DNA from: Lingula anatina
Taxonomy: Eukaryota; Brachiopoda; Lingulata; Lingulida; Lingulidae
Direction of reading: 5' to 3'
DNA length: 64,000 bases
NCBI RefSeq assembly: GCF_001039355.2
Contig: NW_019776067.1
Span: 59,107 to 123,106, forward strand
Each line of letters starts with the position of its first letter. Position 1 is the stretch's first letter. The notes below the pieces were generated by a model, which was given only the letters and a program-made list of their open reading frames with translations, did no database searches and was not told where the DNA came from. The translations under genes and the position numbers were made by a program. Positions 11,829-24,400 of this stretch are shown here, piece by piece.

Positions 11829-14800
11829 ATGCCGTGTCCAAAGAATGGTGTGTACATCATCCAAGGGGAGATCACTCTACTTGGAACTGCAATGAGGAGA
11901 AGTTCCAGATGGTCATCTCACAGTCACCAGGTAATAATAAGTGTTATGAAGGGTGCTTTTGCTTTTCTCGGATCATTTTACTTCTTTCTTGCCTCCCCCC
12001 CCCTCCCCCTTATCTCTTTACTGGTATATATACCCTTCTTCCCAGTATCATGTCACGTGTGTGTGTTTGGCTTCGTTCACATGCAATGTCTATTTTCTAA
12101 ATTCTATTTTCTATTCGCGCTATCTTATGATCACGGTCTGTGCACTGAATATCCCGCGGCGTAATTACTGGCAGCGCGAGCCAGTTACTTATAGTAACTT
12201 ATAGTAACTGGCTCGCGCTGCCAGTAATTACGCCGCGGGATATTCAGGGCACAGACCGTGATCATAAGACATACCGCAAATAGAAAATAGAATTTAGAAA
12301 ATAGACATTGCATGTGAATGAAGCCTTTGTGTGTGCCTTCATTTGTGTAATTGACAGAATTGATAAGATGGTTAACTAGTGGGGACTCAGTCAGATGATC
12401 AGTAGAAAACATTTGTTTTTTTACATGTGATGTTTTTTAAACTAGCATAAAAGCTTTATTTAAGAGTTGGCCTTTTTAATTTTTGAAAAAAGATCACGTC
12501 TGCATTGTGGTAGGTGATTTTAGAGCATGAAAACAATAGCATTTAGGTTTTTCTTGGGGTCAGTTGTCAATTTATTCCCTCTTAACAGCGGCAGCCCGAA
12601 ACTTAATGTATTTTTATGTCTAAAAAAGTAGGTGGAAATGAAAAAAAGATCTGATTTCTTTAAAAAATGGGGTTAGTGTTATCAAATTAGATTTACAGAC
12701 AGTAGAAAAAAAATTAGCAAATAAAATGGACATGAAGGTAAGAGAGGAATCACAAGCATTTGTCTGGAATTTCATTGAGCACTTATACCTAGCAGGAGAA
12801 GCATATTAAAACTCCACAACAGGCATTGGTTGTTGATTGATATTGCTTTCGTCTAAAATATGCCCATTCGTCCATGCAAGGTGACAGTTCCTATCTAGCT
12901 AATTTACAGAACAATGCATATTTTTTGACCCCTGCAAACACATTTTTACCTTATTCTGAAGCTGAGTTAATCACAATATTGATTTTTCTAAGCATGTATA
13001 TTCAGAAATGTGTGTGGGTTGTATTTTAGTGTACAAATGCCAATGCTGTGGCTTTGACTTTTGTTGCAATATCTCCAGTTTTGACATAAGATTGTCTTAT
13101 TGCTTGCCACACTGAATAATTGTTAGATATTTGATACAACCAGTAGGCTTACGAGCATTTTCAGGTTTCCCAAAGATAAATACTTGAGGTTGTTTTTAAT
13201 GAATGAGAAGGAGAAAACTTTTATTTTTATATCAGCTTGTTGCTGTTAAAAAAAGATCCTTAAATTTAACTCGGGTACTATTTCAGTAAGTTTTTAAATA
13301 ATTCAATGAAGCTAAAAGAAATGCAGATTGATAGAAAATTCCAGGGCAATGAAGAGAGTCTGATTATTGATGGGTTTGGGTTTTTCTTGGTAACTATCAT
13401 GATATTGGTATAAAATAAGGGAAACATAACTTTAATGAAGGAAATAATAGCTATGTCAGATATTTCTAACCCAGCTGTCAACCCATTTGCCAAGGGACAG
13501 CCGTATTTCATACACTGGTATTATGCAAGGTTCATGGTGCTTGAAACCTACAGTGAATAGAGTTTGGCACTTCATATACAATATAATGTATTTGTATACG
13601 ATAGAATGTATATGTGTGTTTCATGCCATTATGTTACACATCTTTAAATTATTATATTTATATTATACTATATAACATAAATGAATTGTAGGATGATGAC
13701 CAGGACCCCTTGCTTGGAGGGTTTTCTCGTCTGAAAGAAGAACTCAACCACGTCGCAGGTTAGTATAAAAGTTTAAATAAGGAATGTTTATTATTTGACC
13801 ATAGTTTCGGGTTAGAATTGTGCTAGTGCCAGATAAACATTTGCAGTATATTATTAGGGATTTTAATTGTTTCAAGAATAATCTCTGAAGTTGGTAATGA
13901 TAAATATGGTTTTGAAGTCCTATAATCTCAGTAAAAGACCTGGATGGTATGAAAGCATTAAAAAAAGATAATAAGAAGGATTTTAAAAAATACTTAGGTC
14001 ACATGCAAGGATTATGTTTTATATGTAAATGTCCAATGTGGAAAAACAAAATATTCACACATTGTGGCTGTTTCATCAATCAAGCCAGACTACTGGAATA
14101 AAAAAAGGCTTGAGACATTCAGGTTCCAACTGTATATTGATAACTTTTTGATCAAAATAGATTCTCTTTTCAGGAGTTTCACTAAGATGAATTTTGTCAT
14201 ATGGTTAATGAACATTTTTGCTCATTTATGGTCAAGATAGTTTGCAATATTTTTATAAGATATTTTAGATCAGTCTCACATACAATATTGAAGATTGATG
14301 ATATTCACACTATTTAAAAGTCTCTTTTTGAGTCAATAATCTTTGAGTGGAGTATTGTCTGTTGACATAAAGTCTGCTTTAAATGTTACATATTGAAATA
14401 TGTAAATGCTGATGGGGAAATAGAATGTATGGTTTCCTTCCTTCATGGATGTTAATCTCTGTAATCAAGAAATATCATTAGATAATTGAGCACTTAAAAT
14501 CTTTATGTAATAATTTTGAGGCAAATTGAGCATCATCAGCACAATGTAATTTTCCTTTTTATTTAAGGTACATTTGAACAAGGGGTCAGTGGGGCATAGA
14601 TTCCCAGTAGCACATATAAATCACTTCTGCTAGTTTCTCATACCACTCAAATAAAGTCGTCATACCAAGAGATAAATCGGATTAATCACTCAATCAGCCA
14701 TAAAAGAGCTTTAAATGGCACTTTCTTCAAAATTTTGGTCAAAAATTTTACCTTCTTATCTGCCCCGTTTATATACAAGAAGACAAATCCATACAAATGT

Positions 14801-16344
14801 CATATTATAATATGAAACTACATATTTCGGTAATATGAAACTACATCTTTTGGTGTTTTTCTGAGTTTAACTATTTGAAGATATAAAGCGGCATTTGGTT
14901 AGCTTTTGTGGCTAAAAATTGACTTCAAATGCATCCTTAAGCAAGCATCTACTTATTTTATTTTTAGATTTAGACGAACTGGAACCTAATGTGTATTTGA
15001 GTCCATTTTTGGAAGTGATTCGGTCTGAAGACACCACTGGGCCTATAACAGGGCTTGCACTCACTTCTATCAACAAATTTCTATCATATGGACTTTTAGG
15101 TAAGATACTCTTTCATCTTTGTGAGTTTGAGGTCAAACAGACAGCCTATAAATAAGTAGTGGTTTCAGTAAAAGGGGAGTTTTTGTGGTCTTATGAACTT
15201 CAGTTTTTGTTGTGATATGAAATGAGCATTATATGTTATTAAAATTTTATGTAATAAATTTTTAATAAATGTTTAAATAATTTTAGAAATGTTTAAATAA
15301 TGTTGAAAGTTGGGAAGTTGAATAGCAGGTTATTTCAAAGTAGCTCTGAAATAAAGTAATTTATTTTTAACTTGGTTCATAATTTTTTTTGTTTCAGATC
15401 CTTGTTGTGATACAGCCCCTGCTGCCATAGAGAATATAGCTGATGCTGTAACCCATGCACGCTTCGTAGGAACTGACCCAGGATCTGATGAAGTGGTACT
15501 CATGAAAATATTACATGTAAGCGTGTGCAAATGCTTTCCTGTTGGTATAAAATCTTAGACTGCAAAGTAATACTGCATGTGAAAATAACATTATTTATTA
15601 TTTTATTAAAAACCCATTTGATGTTTACTGTTTTCATGTTTTCTACTAAATTTGATTTTGGTTTTCTTTGAAAAAATATTTAAAAAAAACGGGGCATTAT
15701 TTTCTATTTGTTTCTACTTTCTCTTGTCTTAATGTTCTAATTTTGTTTCAGAACTGTTTCCAGTAATAAATCTCTGTTTTCTTAATTTACATTAATTGGC
15801 ATTTTCCCATGACTCACCTGCCAAATGATTATTTATAGGTGTTGCGGACACTGCTACTGACCGCTGCTGGGGCTCAGCTGACCAATGAGTCTGTCTGTGA
15901 AATAATGCAGTCATGTTTCAGAATATGTTTTGAGATGAGACTGAGTGGTATGTACCGAGTGGTACCTTAGCGTCCAGTTTAATTCATTATTCTTGTCTGA
16001 GTAAAACATCATTGAATTTTTCTTCTTTTGTCCACGTGTAAAACTTTTCAGTTTCTCATTTCACTTGCTTGTATATGTAGGCAAAATTATTGTTTTGTCA
16101 GCTGAAAAAAAGTAATTTTGAAGGAACAACCATTTTTAAAAATTAGTTTAATTCATTGTTCATTGATTTTTTCTTATAGATTAACCAATATTGATAAATG
16201 GTTGTGCAGCACATGCCTATATTTAATATTACAGAGCTGTTGCGTAAGTCAGCTGAACACACACTGATGGACATGGTTCAGCTCCTGTTCTCTAGACTTC
16301 CTCAGTTCAAAGAAGATGCTAAATGGGCTCTGGGGATGAAGAGG
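11829..16344 (+). other. GBF1: GBF1 exons 1-6: DCB domain
   Basis: Exons: 11829-11930, 13692-13758, 14968-15099, 15398-15516, 15839-15947, 16235-16344 (residues 1-213). This is the dimerisation and cyclophilin-binding region that pairs GEF monomers. Near-identity to vertebrate GBF1 is visible in [60 protein letters not shown] and [20 protein letters not shown]. Intron 1 (11931-13691) contains the foldback at 12069-12325, and intron 6 contains the dispersed repeat at 16403-16866. Confidence 0.95.
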
Positions 16345-18413
16345 GTGAGTTTTATAGAATTGAAACTGAAACATGATATCTTTATAATGATGATGAATAC
16401 GTATGGTAATTAGTACCACCAGCGTGTACGCTGGCGGTACTCATGGTTTTAGTCCCGACCCGTCTCGTACAGCTCCGCCGGCTCCTGCGGCTCCGCCGGC
16501 TCATGCGGCTCCGCCGGCTCATGCGGCTCCTGCGGCTCCGCAGGATGGCGTGGGATACAAGTCACCGTTACCGCTTCTCCTCCTAGACCGCAAGGACCTA
16601 TGTCCCCATCTCTTGGATTTAGGTCACATATAATCTCAACTTGAACCCCCTGGTTTTTTTGTCTCAGTCGGTGCATTGGCCTGGGCGTGGCACTCATTGT
16701 AATGCACCCTTGTCAAAATTTTTGAAAATTCAATGCTAAATATCTCCAATACTGNTGGTGGTGGTGGTGTCTTTTTTTTTGGCTTTCCATCTGATTGTGC
16801 TTACTCCAGCTGGTGGTACAATATCCGGAGGCGGTATCGCCTCTCTGATCCTCTAGTCTACAACATGATTTTTCTTGATTATTGAATATCAGTAGACTCA
16901 GTCTAAGCACTGTCTATGATGACTTGCAAAAGCAGTTTTGTATTGATTTTCTTGTAATATCCCATAAGACTAAGTTGGCAAGTTGTATTTTTTTTTTTTT
17001 TTTTTTTTTTTGCTGATGCATCATTTTTCTTGATACCCATATATCTTGTTTATTGTATGCTCTTTGTTTCCTTCTTTTCTTTTCTCCACATTAGCTAAAA
17101 ATGAGAGCAGGTGTGATAGAGACGCGATACAAAAAGAAGCGTTCTCCAAAGACAAAAAGAAAAAGATCAGCAGTCCAAGCAGTAGGTGGTAATCAGCTGG
17201 CAGCAACCACTGTACCAGAATTAGATGATTCACCAAAAGAAGGGTATTATACTTTTTCAAGGCACTCGCATACAAATAATGATTATCGTTCAAGAAAATC
17301 CATGCATTCCCATCTACTAGTACTGATAGCTATGTAGTGAATTGCAGTTTTATTTGTTATATCTTTTGTGCAAACAGTGAGATAAAGGAAGTTAGATTTA
17401 TATAGATCCCTTTTATCGTACCACAGTAGGTCTGTTTTCTTGTTTTCTGTAAAGCATTCATCCTACATACAGTGCATTCCTGGACCAATATTCTGTTATA
17501 GTGGCACAGAAGCTGTTTCTGACCAGGCGGCACCAAGTGTGACAGCAACAGCTCTGGAAGATGAAGAAGCCATGTTTGAACAACATGCTACCATAGCCAC
17601 CACACCAGTGGCTGGAGGAATGAACATGGTGGACATACACGAGGGGTTTCAGGTACCAGTTACAAACTGGCTTGCAATGCACACACAACCTGTTTGGAGA
17701 CACACTCTTATTCAAATTACTCTCCTTTATGGTAGTATTAGTAGTAAACTTTAAACAGAAACAGATCTTCTTTGAAGCAACCTAACATGGTTCTTAACCA
17801 TCAAAATATCAACTACTTTCAGGAGGCACTGGAGAAAGATGAGCAGAGTACTAACACACAAGAGACACAAGATTACCAGTATAGACCTAGCACCACAGGG
17901 GATATTACCATTAACATCGAGAATGTGTGTGATGTCCCTGATGCTGTAGAGGTTAGAGAAAAGGGTGAAAGGGTTGGTGGTGGTGGTGGGATTGGTGGAG
18001 CAGGCAATGTGGTTCAGGCTGACAAGGTATGCCATAGATTATTTGTGAGGCTGGATTTCTTGTTAATCGAATATTGCAACATGTGGTATGGTGCTTTTTA
18101 TGTACAGACACGTCTGTACATCTAGCCGTTGAAACTGTGCACTTTCAGAGATAACACAATAAATGAAAAACCATTTGACTGATATTCTTCAGACTTGTAT
18201 ATTATGTGGTTGTTTAGGTAAAATAGGGATTTTGGAAAGTATTATTATTTTTTTAAATGCTATCTTTCAGAAAAGGTATGTTTAATGTAATTTAATGTGT
18301 TTTAAGATATCTTTGTAAATATTAAATATGGGTCTTGCAAAGTTCCAGGACAATCTTGTTATTGATAGTATAACCAGGTGGCCCCGAAGAGACAACCAAA
18401 ATAATTATGAATG

Positions 18414-18456
<43 letters not shown>

Positions 18457-21400
18457 AGTGAAATTCTATAAATGAGATAATGGACATTAAAAGAAAAGAG
18501 AAGAAACTGGCATTAAATACACTACAGAGTAATCTAACAGAAACATTATTTTTTATGTTTGGATAAATTAAAACTGACATTTATATGATGTTTCAGATCT
18601 TGGCCACAGAGATAGAGCAAGCCAACAGGGAGATGGAGCAGGCCAACAAACCTAGCTGCCATGCTGTGGTAGAGGGCAGTGACCAGGAGTCCCTCGTCTC
18701 TGACACAGCATCTCTACAGGATGTAGACTATATCAACCCACGCGGAGTCCGGTTCACACAGCAACAGGTGGCCAAAGAAGGTAAAGTACTTCCTGAACAG
18801 TGTGAAATAATACTGCATATTTGAATGTGAAGTCTCTCTTTCTCTCTCTCTCCTTGCTCTCTCTCGTCTATTATGTAATAGAGAAATTCAGTGAGAATGT
18901 ATACTTTTTATTGATCTTTAATCTATTCTAAGATATGGAAAGCTACTCGTTTAAACAAATTTCCCTTAAGCTTGATTTGGAAGTTTGGAGTTTAAAAGTT
19001 GGACTATCATCATGATAACCTCTGAACTGTATAACCTTAACTCACTGGGTTTACATCATTGGTAGGTTCAGGCCCTTTGATACCATATGGCCTTCCCTGT
19101 GTCAGAGAGCTGTTCAGATTCCTGATTTCCCTGACCAACCCCTTGGACAGACATAATACTGATGTTATGATCCACATTGGTCTGAGTCTCTTGACCATTG
19201 GCCTGGAGGCCGGAGCTGATCACATAGCACATAACAGTTCTCTTCTTCTGCTGGTTAAAGATGAAATGTGCAGGAACTTGTTTAGTGTGAGCCTCTGTTG
19301 TTACCTGTATTTAAAAAAAATGCAATGGAGTTTTGGTTTTTTAGTTATAATGGTTTACTTACATGACTTTGGATTTTGCTCTCATGCTGGTGATTAATAT
19401 TTAGAAAGATATAAAGTTTAAAACAAAAAATACCTGTTTTATATTTTTTTGAACTTGGAGTAATGTTCAAGTTATACACTTAAAAAATAACAATCTACTG
19501 TTTGAAGTTATTATGTCTAGTTTTAAGACCTTGATTGTGTGTTTTTAGCTCCTGCAAACAGAACGTCTCTCCCTTTTTGCTGCAGCACAGAGGGTGTGCT
19601 TTCTTTTGTTTGAATCTATGAGAAGTCATCTCAAGTTCCAGTTAGAGGTATAAGCCCATATTTCTTTATGATTCAAGTATAAATAGAAGTAAAACAATAC
19701 ATTAAGATTTGAACAATTGATATAAGAAGAACACAAAAAGGAGAGTTTATTCAAACAAATTAATAAAAAATACTGAGTAAATTTATTCAAGATGTTTTTT
19801 AAGAGACACTCGCTTTTAATGTGACTCCAATGGGGGAAGGCTTTCATTGTGAAGATTCTTTGGCTGAAGTTAAGTCAACAAAATAGGAAAAAAAAAATGG
19901 TCATTTACTTTCAGAGCTACCTGATCAAACTGACTGAGATCATCACGACGGAGAGTGTGCGTGTGTCGTATGAGCAGAAGGAGATAGCACTGGAGTCTGT
20001 GGTGCAGCTGTGGAGAATACCTGGACTGGTCACAGAACTTTACCTTAACTATGACTGTGATTTAGTCTGTTCTAATTTATTTGAGGACCTGACGAAACTT
20101 TTATCAAAAGTAAGCATGATTCACGTTGATTACAAAACTACAATTAAATAAGTTGACTTATGGTAGATACATGGGTGAAAGTTATCAGGATTATGCCTTT
20201 TTTATGTTTTTTTTATTCATATGGTCTAAATCCAATGAGAAATTGCAAGGTATGTTTTCAGGATTTCAGTTTATATTTCCTCTAAAACGAGACTGAAGAC
20301 CAGTTTTAGATGATTAAAGTGTTATTTATGGCAATATGACCAATTCAGTATTGATACATTTTATCTATCATTGGAAATTATTCAAATGAAACTTTTTTCA
20401 CTTCTTGTCCAGAATGCTTTCCCTGTGCAAGGCCTATTCACAACTCATTTACTTTGCCTGGAAGCCCTGTTGACAGTGGTAGACTATATAGAGCTACAAT
20501 GCCACAGTAAGGTGCTGACTAACTCAAGATCCCAGGACAGCTTGGATGGAATGGGTAAGAGATTTCATTTGCATTAGTTTGCAATATGTATTGTGATTGG
20601 AGTAATTATTCAGATATTTTAGCAATTGTAGCAGTGAAACTAATCTGTAGTGTTCACCATTTGCATACTAGGATTCATTCAGTCCACTATTACTCTGTAG
20701 GATGATTTTGTCCTGTTCTTTTAAACTTGTTTCTTAATGAGCTGCTGCAATGCCTTGCTCTCTCTAAAAAGTATATAACTTTGGTAATTCAGTGTCTGTG
20801 GTATCCTTCATAAATTGCTATTTGCTTTAAATGGAGAAGAATATGTTTTGAAAATTCCGTGTTGTTAGATAGCAAAATTCTCATGAGTTTCAAACAAATT
20901 TCATAAGATTTCAATTGAGTTGCTAAGGCAGTTTAGTTAATGGAGGATATAACAAAAAATAGTTAATTTTTATATTGTTTATTTATGCGATTCATCCAGT
21001 AAAACCCCAGGGCGAAGAAGATTATAATCATGGTGCCAGTGAAACTCCTCCAGCCCCTCCTGTGTCAGGGTATGAAGTGGGACAACAGCTGTTACAAAAA
21101 GAGATGGAAGGTAAAAACTACAATAATTATAAGAATAATAATAAAAATTAATTACATTTTATTTTATTACCTTGTCAATTGGTTAAAGTAAATTTTAAAA
21201 TCTCTTTTGTATTAAGCATTATTAAAAGGGATGTTAACTGCCGAAATAATAGTCATCCTATGCATTATGTTTGCCATTGATGTTTTAAATAAAATTTGTA
21301 CTAAAAGGAATGAGGAGTTATAAATGTGTCTTGAAGCACAAAATTGGTAAGTCAGATAAATGTGAATAAAAGCAAAAGCAATCATACAGTTTGATACGTT

Positions 21401-24400
21401 AGCAGAAGGATAAAAGATTCTAGCCCAGTTAAACAAGTTACTTGTGTTTCCAGAAATTTGCAGGAAAAGAAGCTCTGTGAGACCCAACAGAATGAAGATA
21501 TCTCCCAACATTCCTACTGTGGAAGACATAAATAAAACCAGAACTACCAAGAGGGTGGGTATTTGTCACTGATTTATATTCATAGAGTATGTAATTGCCC
21601 ATTCTCAGTATTTTTATTGTGGCTTGTAATTTATATCTCAAGGTTAGTGTTATATCTGGGCCTGTGATGAATTTGTGGGTGATCAGAACTTTTCAAATGA
21701 TATCAGAAAAATAATCTTACTAATATGGAATATTATATGTTGTGGACTAAACCTCATCTTTTGTCTTTCAGCTTCTACAACAAGGTGCTGAGCTTTTCAA
21801 CCAAAACCCAAGTAAAGGAATAACTTTCCTACAAGAACAGCATCTTTTGTCAGCTCCTCTTCAACCAGGAGAGGTGGTGCAGTTCTTGAAAACTAATCCA
21901 AAACTTGATAAGAAGATGATTGGGGAGTATATAAGCAAAAAGAAGAACCATGCTGTCTTGGAGGCATTTGTGAAGTAAGAATGAATCTTTAGTCTTTGTG
22001 ATCACCTTTTTCATATTTTTGCCTTTTTAAAATATGTATTTATTAGTTGCTTTGACACTTTTTAACATGCAATGTTTTAAGAAGCACATTGGCTTTTTCA
22101 TAATTTTGAAGATGCAAGCCTAGAGGAATCTACATAAACATGGGTACTCACCAAGTTGTTATTTTTCTGCGGCCTTAATTCTGGCGTAGAAATATAATAA
22201 ACCTATGAAAAACAGACAGTTACAGTTTATTTTGCTTTATTAGGGACTTTAACTTTGATGATATTCGTCTGGACGAGGCGTTACGGATGTACCTCGAAAC
22301 CTTCAGATTACCAGGAGAAGCCCCTGTTATTTCTTATCTCTTGGAGCACTTTGCAGAACACTGGCATGTAAGTGTAACATAAGATAGATATTTTTGTTAC
22401 AGTCAACTCATTACTCAGCACTGTGATGTATTTTTTTTTTAAATACTATATTATGTTCTACAGATATATATGTATCACTTCAAAACAAAGTCTCTTTTCT
22501 TTATTATTTATCTATTTTAGTTGCTTAAGACCTATAAACCATTTTATTCTAAAGATTACTAAATTGATTTGAAGCCCAATCTGAAATGTCAACATTGCAA
22601 AAGAAGAAAAAAAACTGTATATAATCCAAAAAACTGGATAACATCTACATCTTTGCTTCAACTTCTGATTGTGGCATTGTTATTGTGAAGATCAATTTGC
22701 CAAAAGTATGCTCTAAATTTAAGTCAATCTATATCTTGTCATGTTTTTAGAAATCAAATGGGGAACCCTTTGCCAATGTCGATGCTGCATTCACCCTGGC
22801 CTATGCTGTCATTATGTTGAACACAGACCAGCACAACCATAATGTTAAAAAACAGAATGTGCCAATGACAGTGCAGGTGAGAAGAAAAAAAATTAGCAAA
22901 AAAAACATGATTGTTTACCTATGTGACTGAAGTATGAAGGGAGCTAAATTGCTTAAAAGTTTTTTTTTTAAAGTAGCATTTTGGGACATAGGGTAAAATA
23001 AAATTTAAAAACAAAAAAATTCAGTGGATGATCCCAGTATAAGGTTGCACTATATGTCTGACTAGGAACCATTATTCATTTGATTGTACAAATTTATAAA
23101 ATATTACTTTCACTTGTAAAATATCAGATTTCTTTGTCAATTGATGTAAAAAAGAATATTTTATTTCCAGGAATTTAAGAGAAATGTCTCAAAAGTGAAT
23201 GGCGGAGAGGATTTTGACCAAGAAATGTTGGAAGAAATTTATACTGCTATAAAGTGAGAATACCTTTTTCATTTAAATTTGGGTAATAAAGGTGTGAATT
23301 GAAGGTGCCTAGCTAATAGAGATTGAATTTCCTTTTACTTTCTTCAGATTTTATGTTATCATTATTTTTATAATGATTTGATGAGCCAGTTTGGATCTCA
23401 TGTGAATTATGAATCATATTTCAGGGGAGATGAAATTTTACTGCCAGAAGAACACACTGGTCATGTGAAAGAAAACTATATGTGGAAGGTAAGTTTCAGG
23501 TGTAATGGTGGAAAAGTTGTGAGGCCTTTGAGTTATTTAATGGAAACTTAGGTTCCTTTTAAATGTTTTAGTGTGACATACTAAGATGATAAAAACTGCA
23601 GCAGTTAAAACCTTTAATAATATGTAACAGCTTAAAAACCTGCTGCATGTTCTTAACATGGTGTAAAAATATTTATTAATGTTTAAAGATTATTTTGAAT
23701 TCTTGGGTCATTCTAGCATAATTTATTCTAATCAAGCTAAGATATCCAACAAGTCACTTGCAATTTTTATAGAAAATGATAATGATTATAAACTTTAGAT
23801 AATTGTCAATTCTGTCAGCCAAAGTAAATTATCTTAAGCATTGGCGATATCAATTTCCTACATCTGTTCGGTGAAGCCTTGCCAATCCTACTATTTTCTA
23901 GTTACTATTGAAGAGAGGAGGGTCCAAGGATACAGCTTTCATCCACTGCCCTACAGGATCATTTGACCATGAACTGTTCACACTGATTTGGGGTCCCACT
24001 GTGGCTGCCCTGTCATTTGTGTTTGACAAGAGCATGGATGAGTCCATCATACAGAAGGCGGTGTCTGGTTTCAGGTAGCTTCATTTTACACTGCCTGTAT
24101 GTTTGATTATCAGTAGCATTCATAGAGGAAAAATGAAGTAGAAAGGTCACAGTGAAAAAAGTTTTAAAAATAAAATAGCCTGTAGATAGACATGTTAAAA
24201 GATGAGAAATTACATTGGTGTGAATAGTGAAGGGCTTTGAGAGAAAAAACTAAAATCGTTGGTGATTAACCTTTTAATTAATAGCGATTAAAAGTTGAGT
24301 TGTAAATAGCACATTACTCACTTGAAGAAATGTCAAAACCAAGCTCATTGCTGATAAACCTTCAGAATGGATATGGATGATAGTAGATAATTGAGATGCA

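Noticed and set aside
11736-12204. Three overlapping plus-strand frames of 83-142 codons
   Set aside because: One contains GBF1 exon 1 read through the intron into the foldback; the others are its shadows.
16403-16697. Ala/Pro-rich frames on both strands near 16.5 kb
   Set aside because: They translate the GC-rich minisatellite inside a dispersed repeat in a GBF1 intron.
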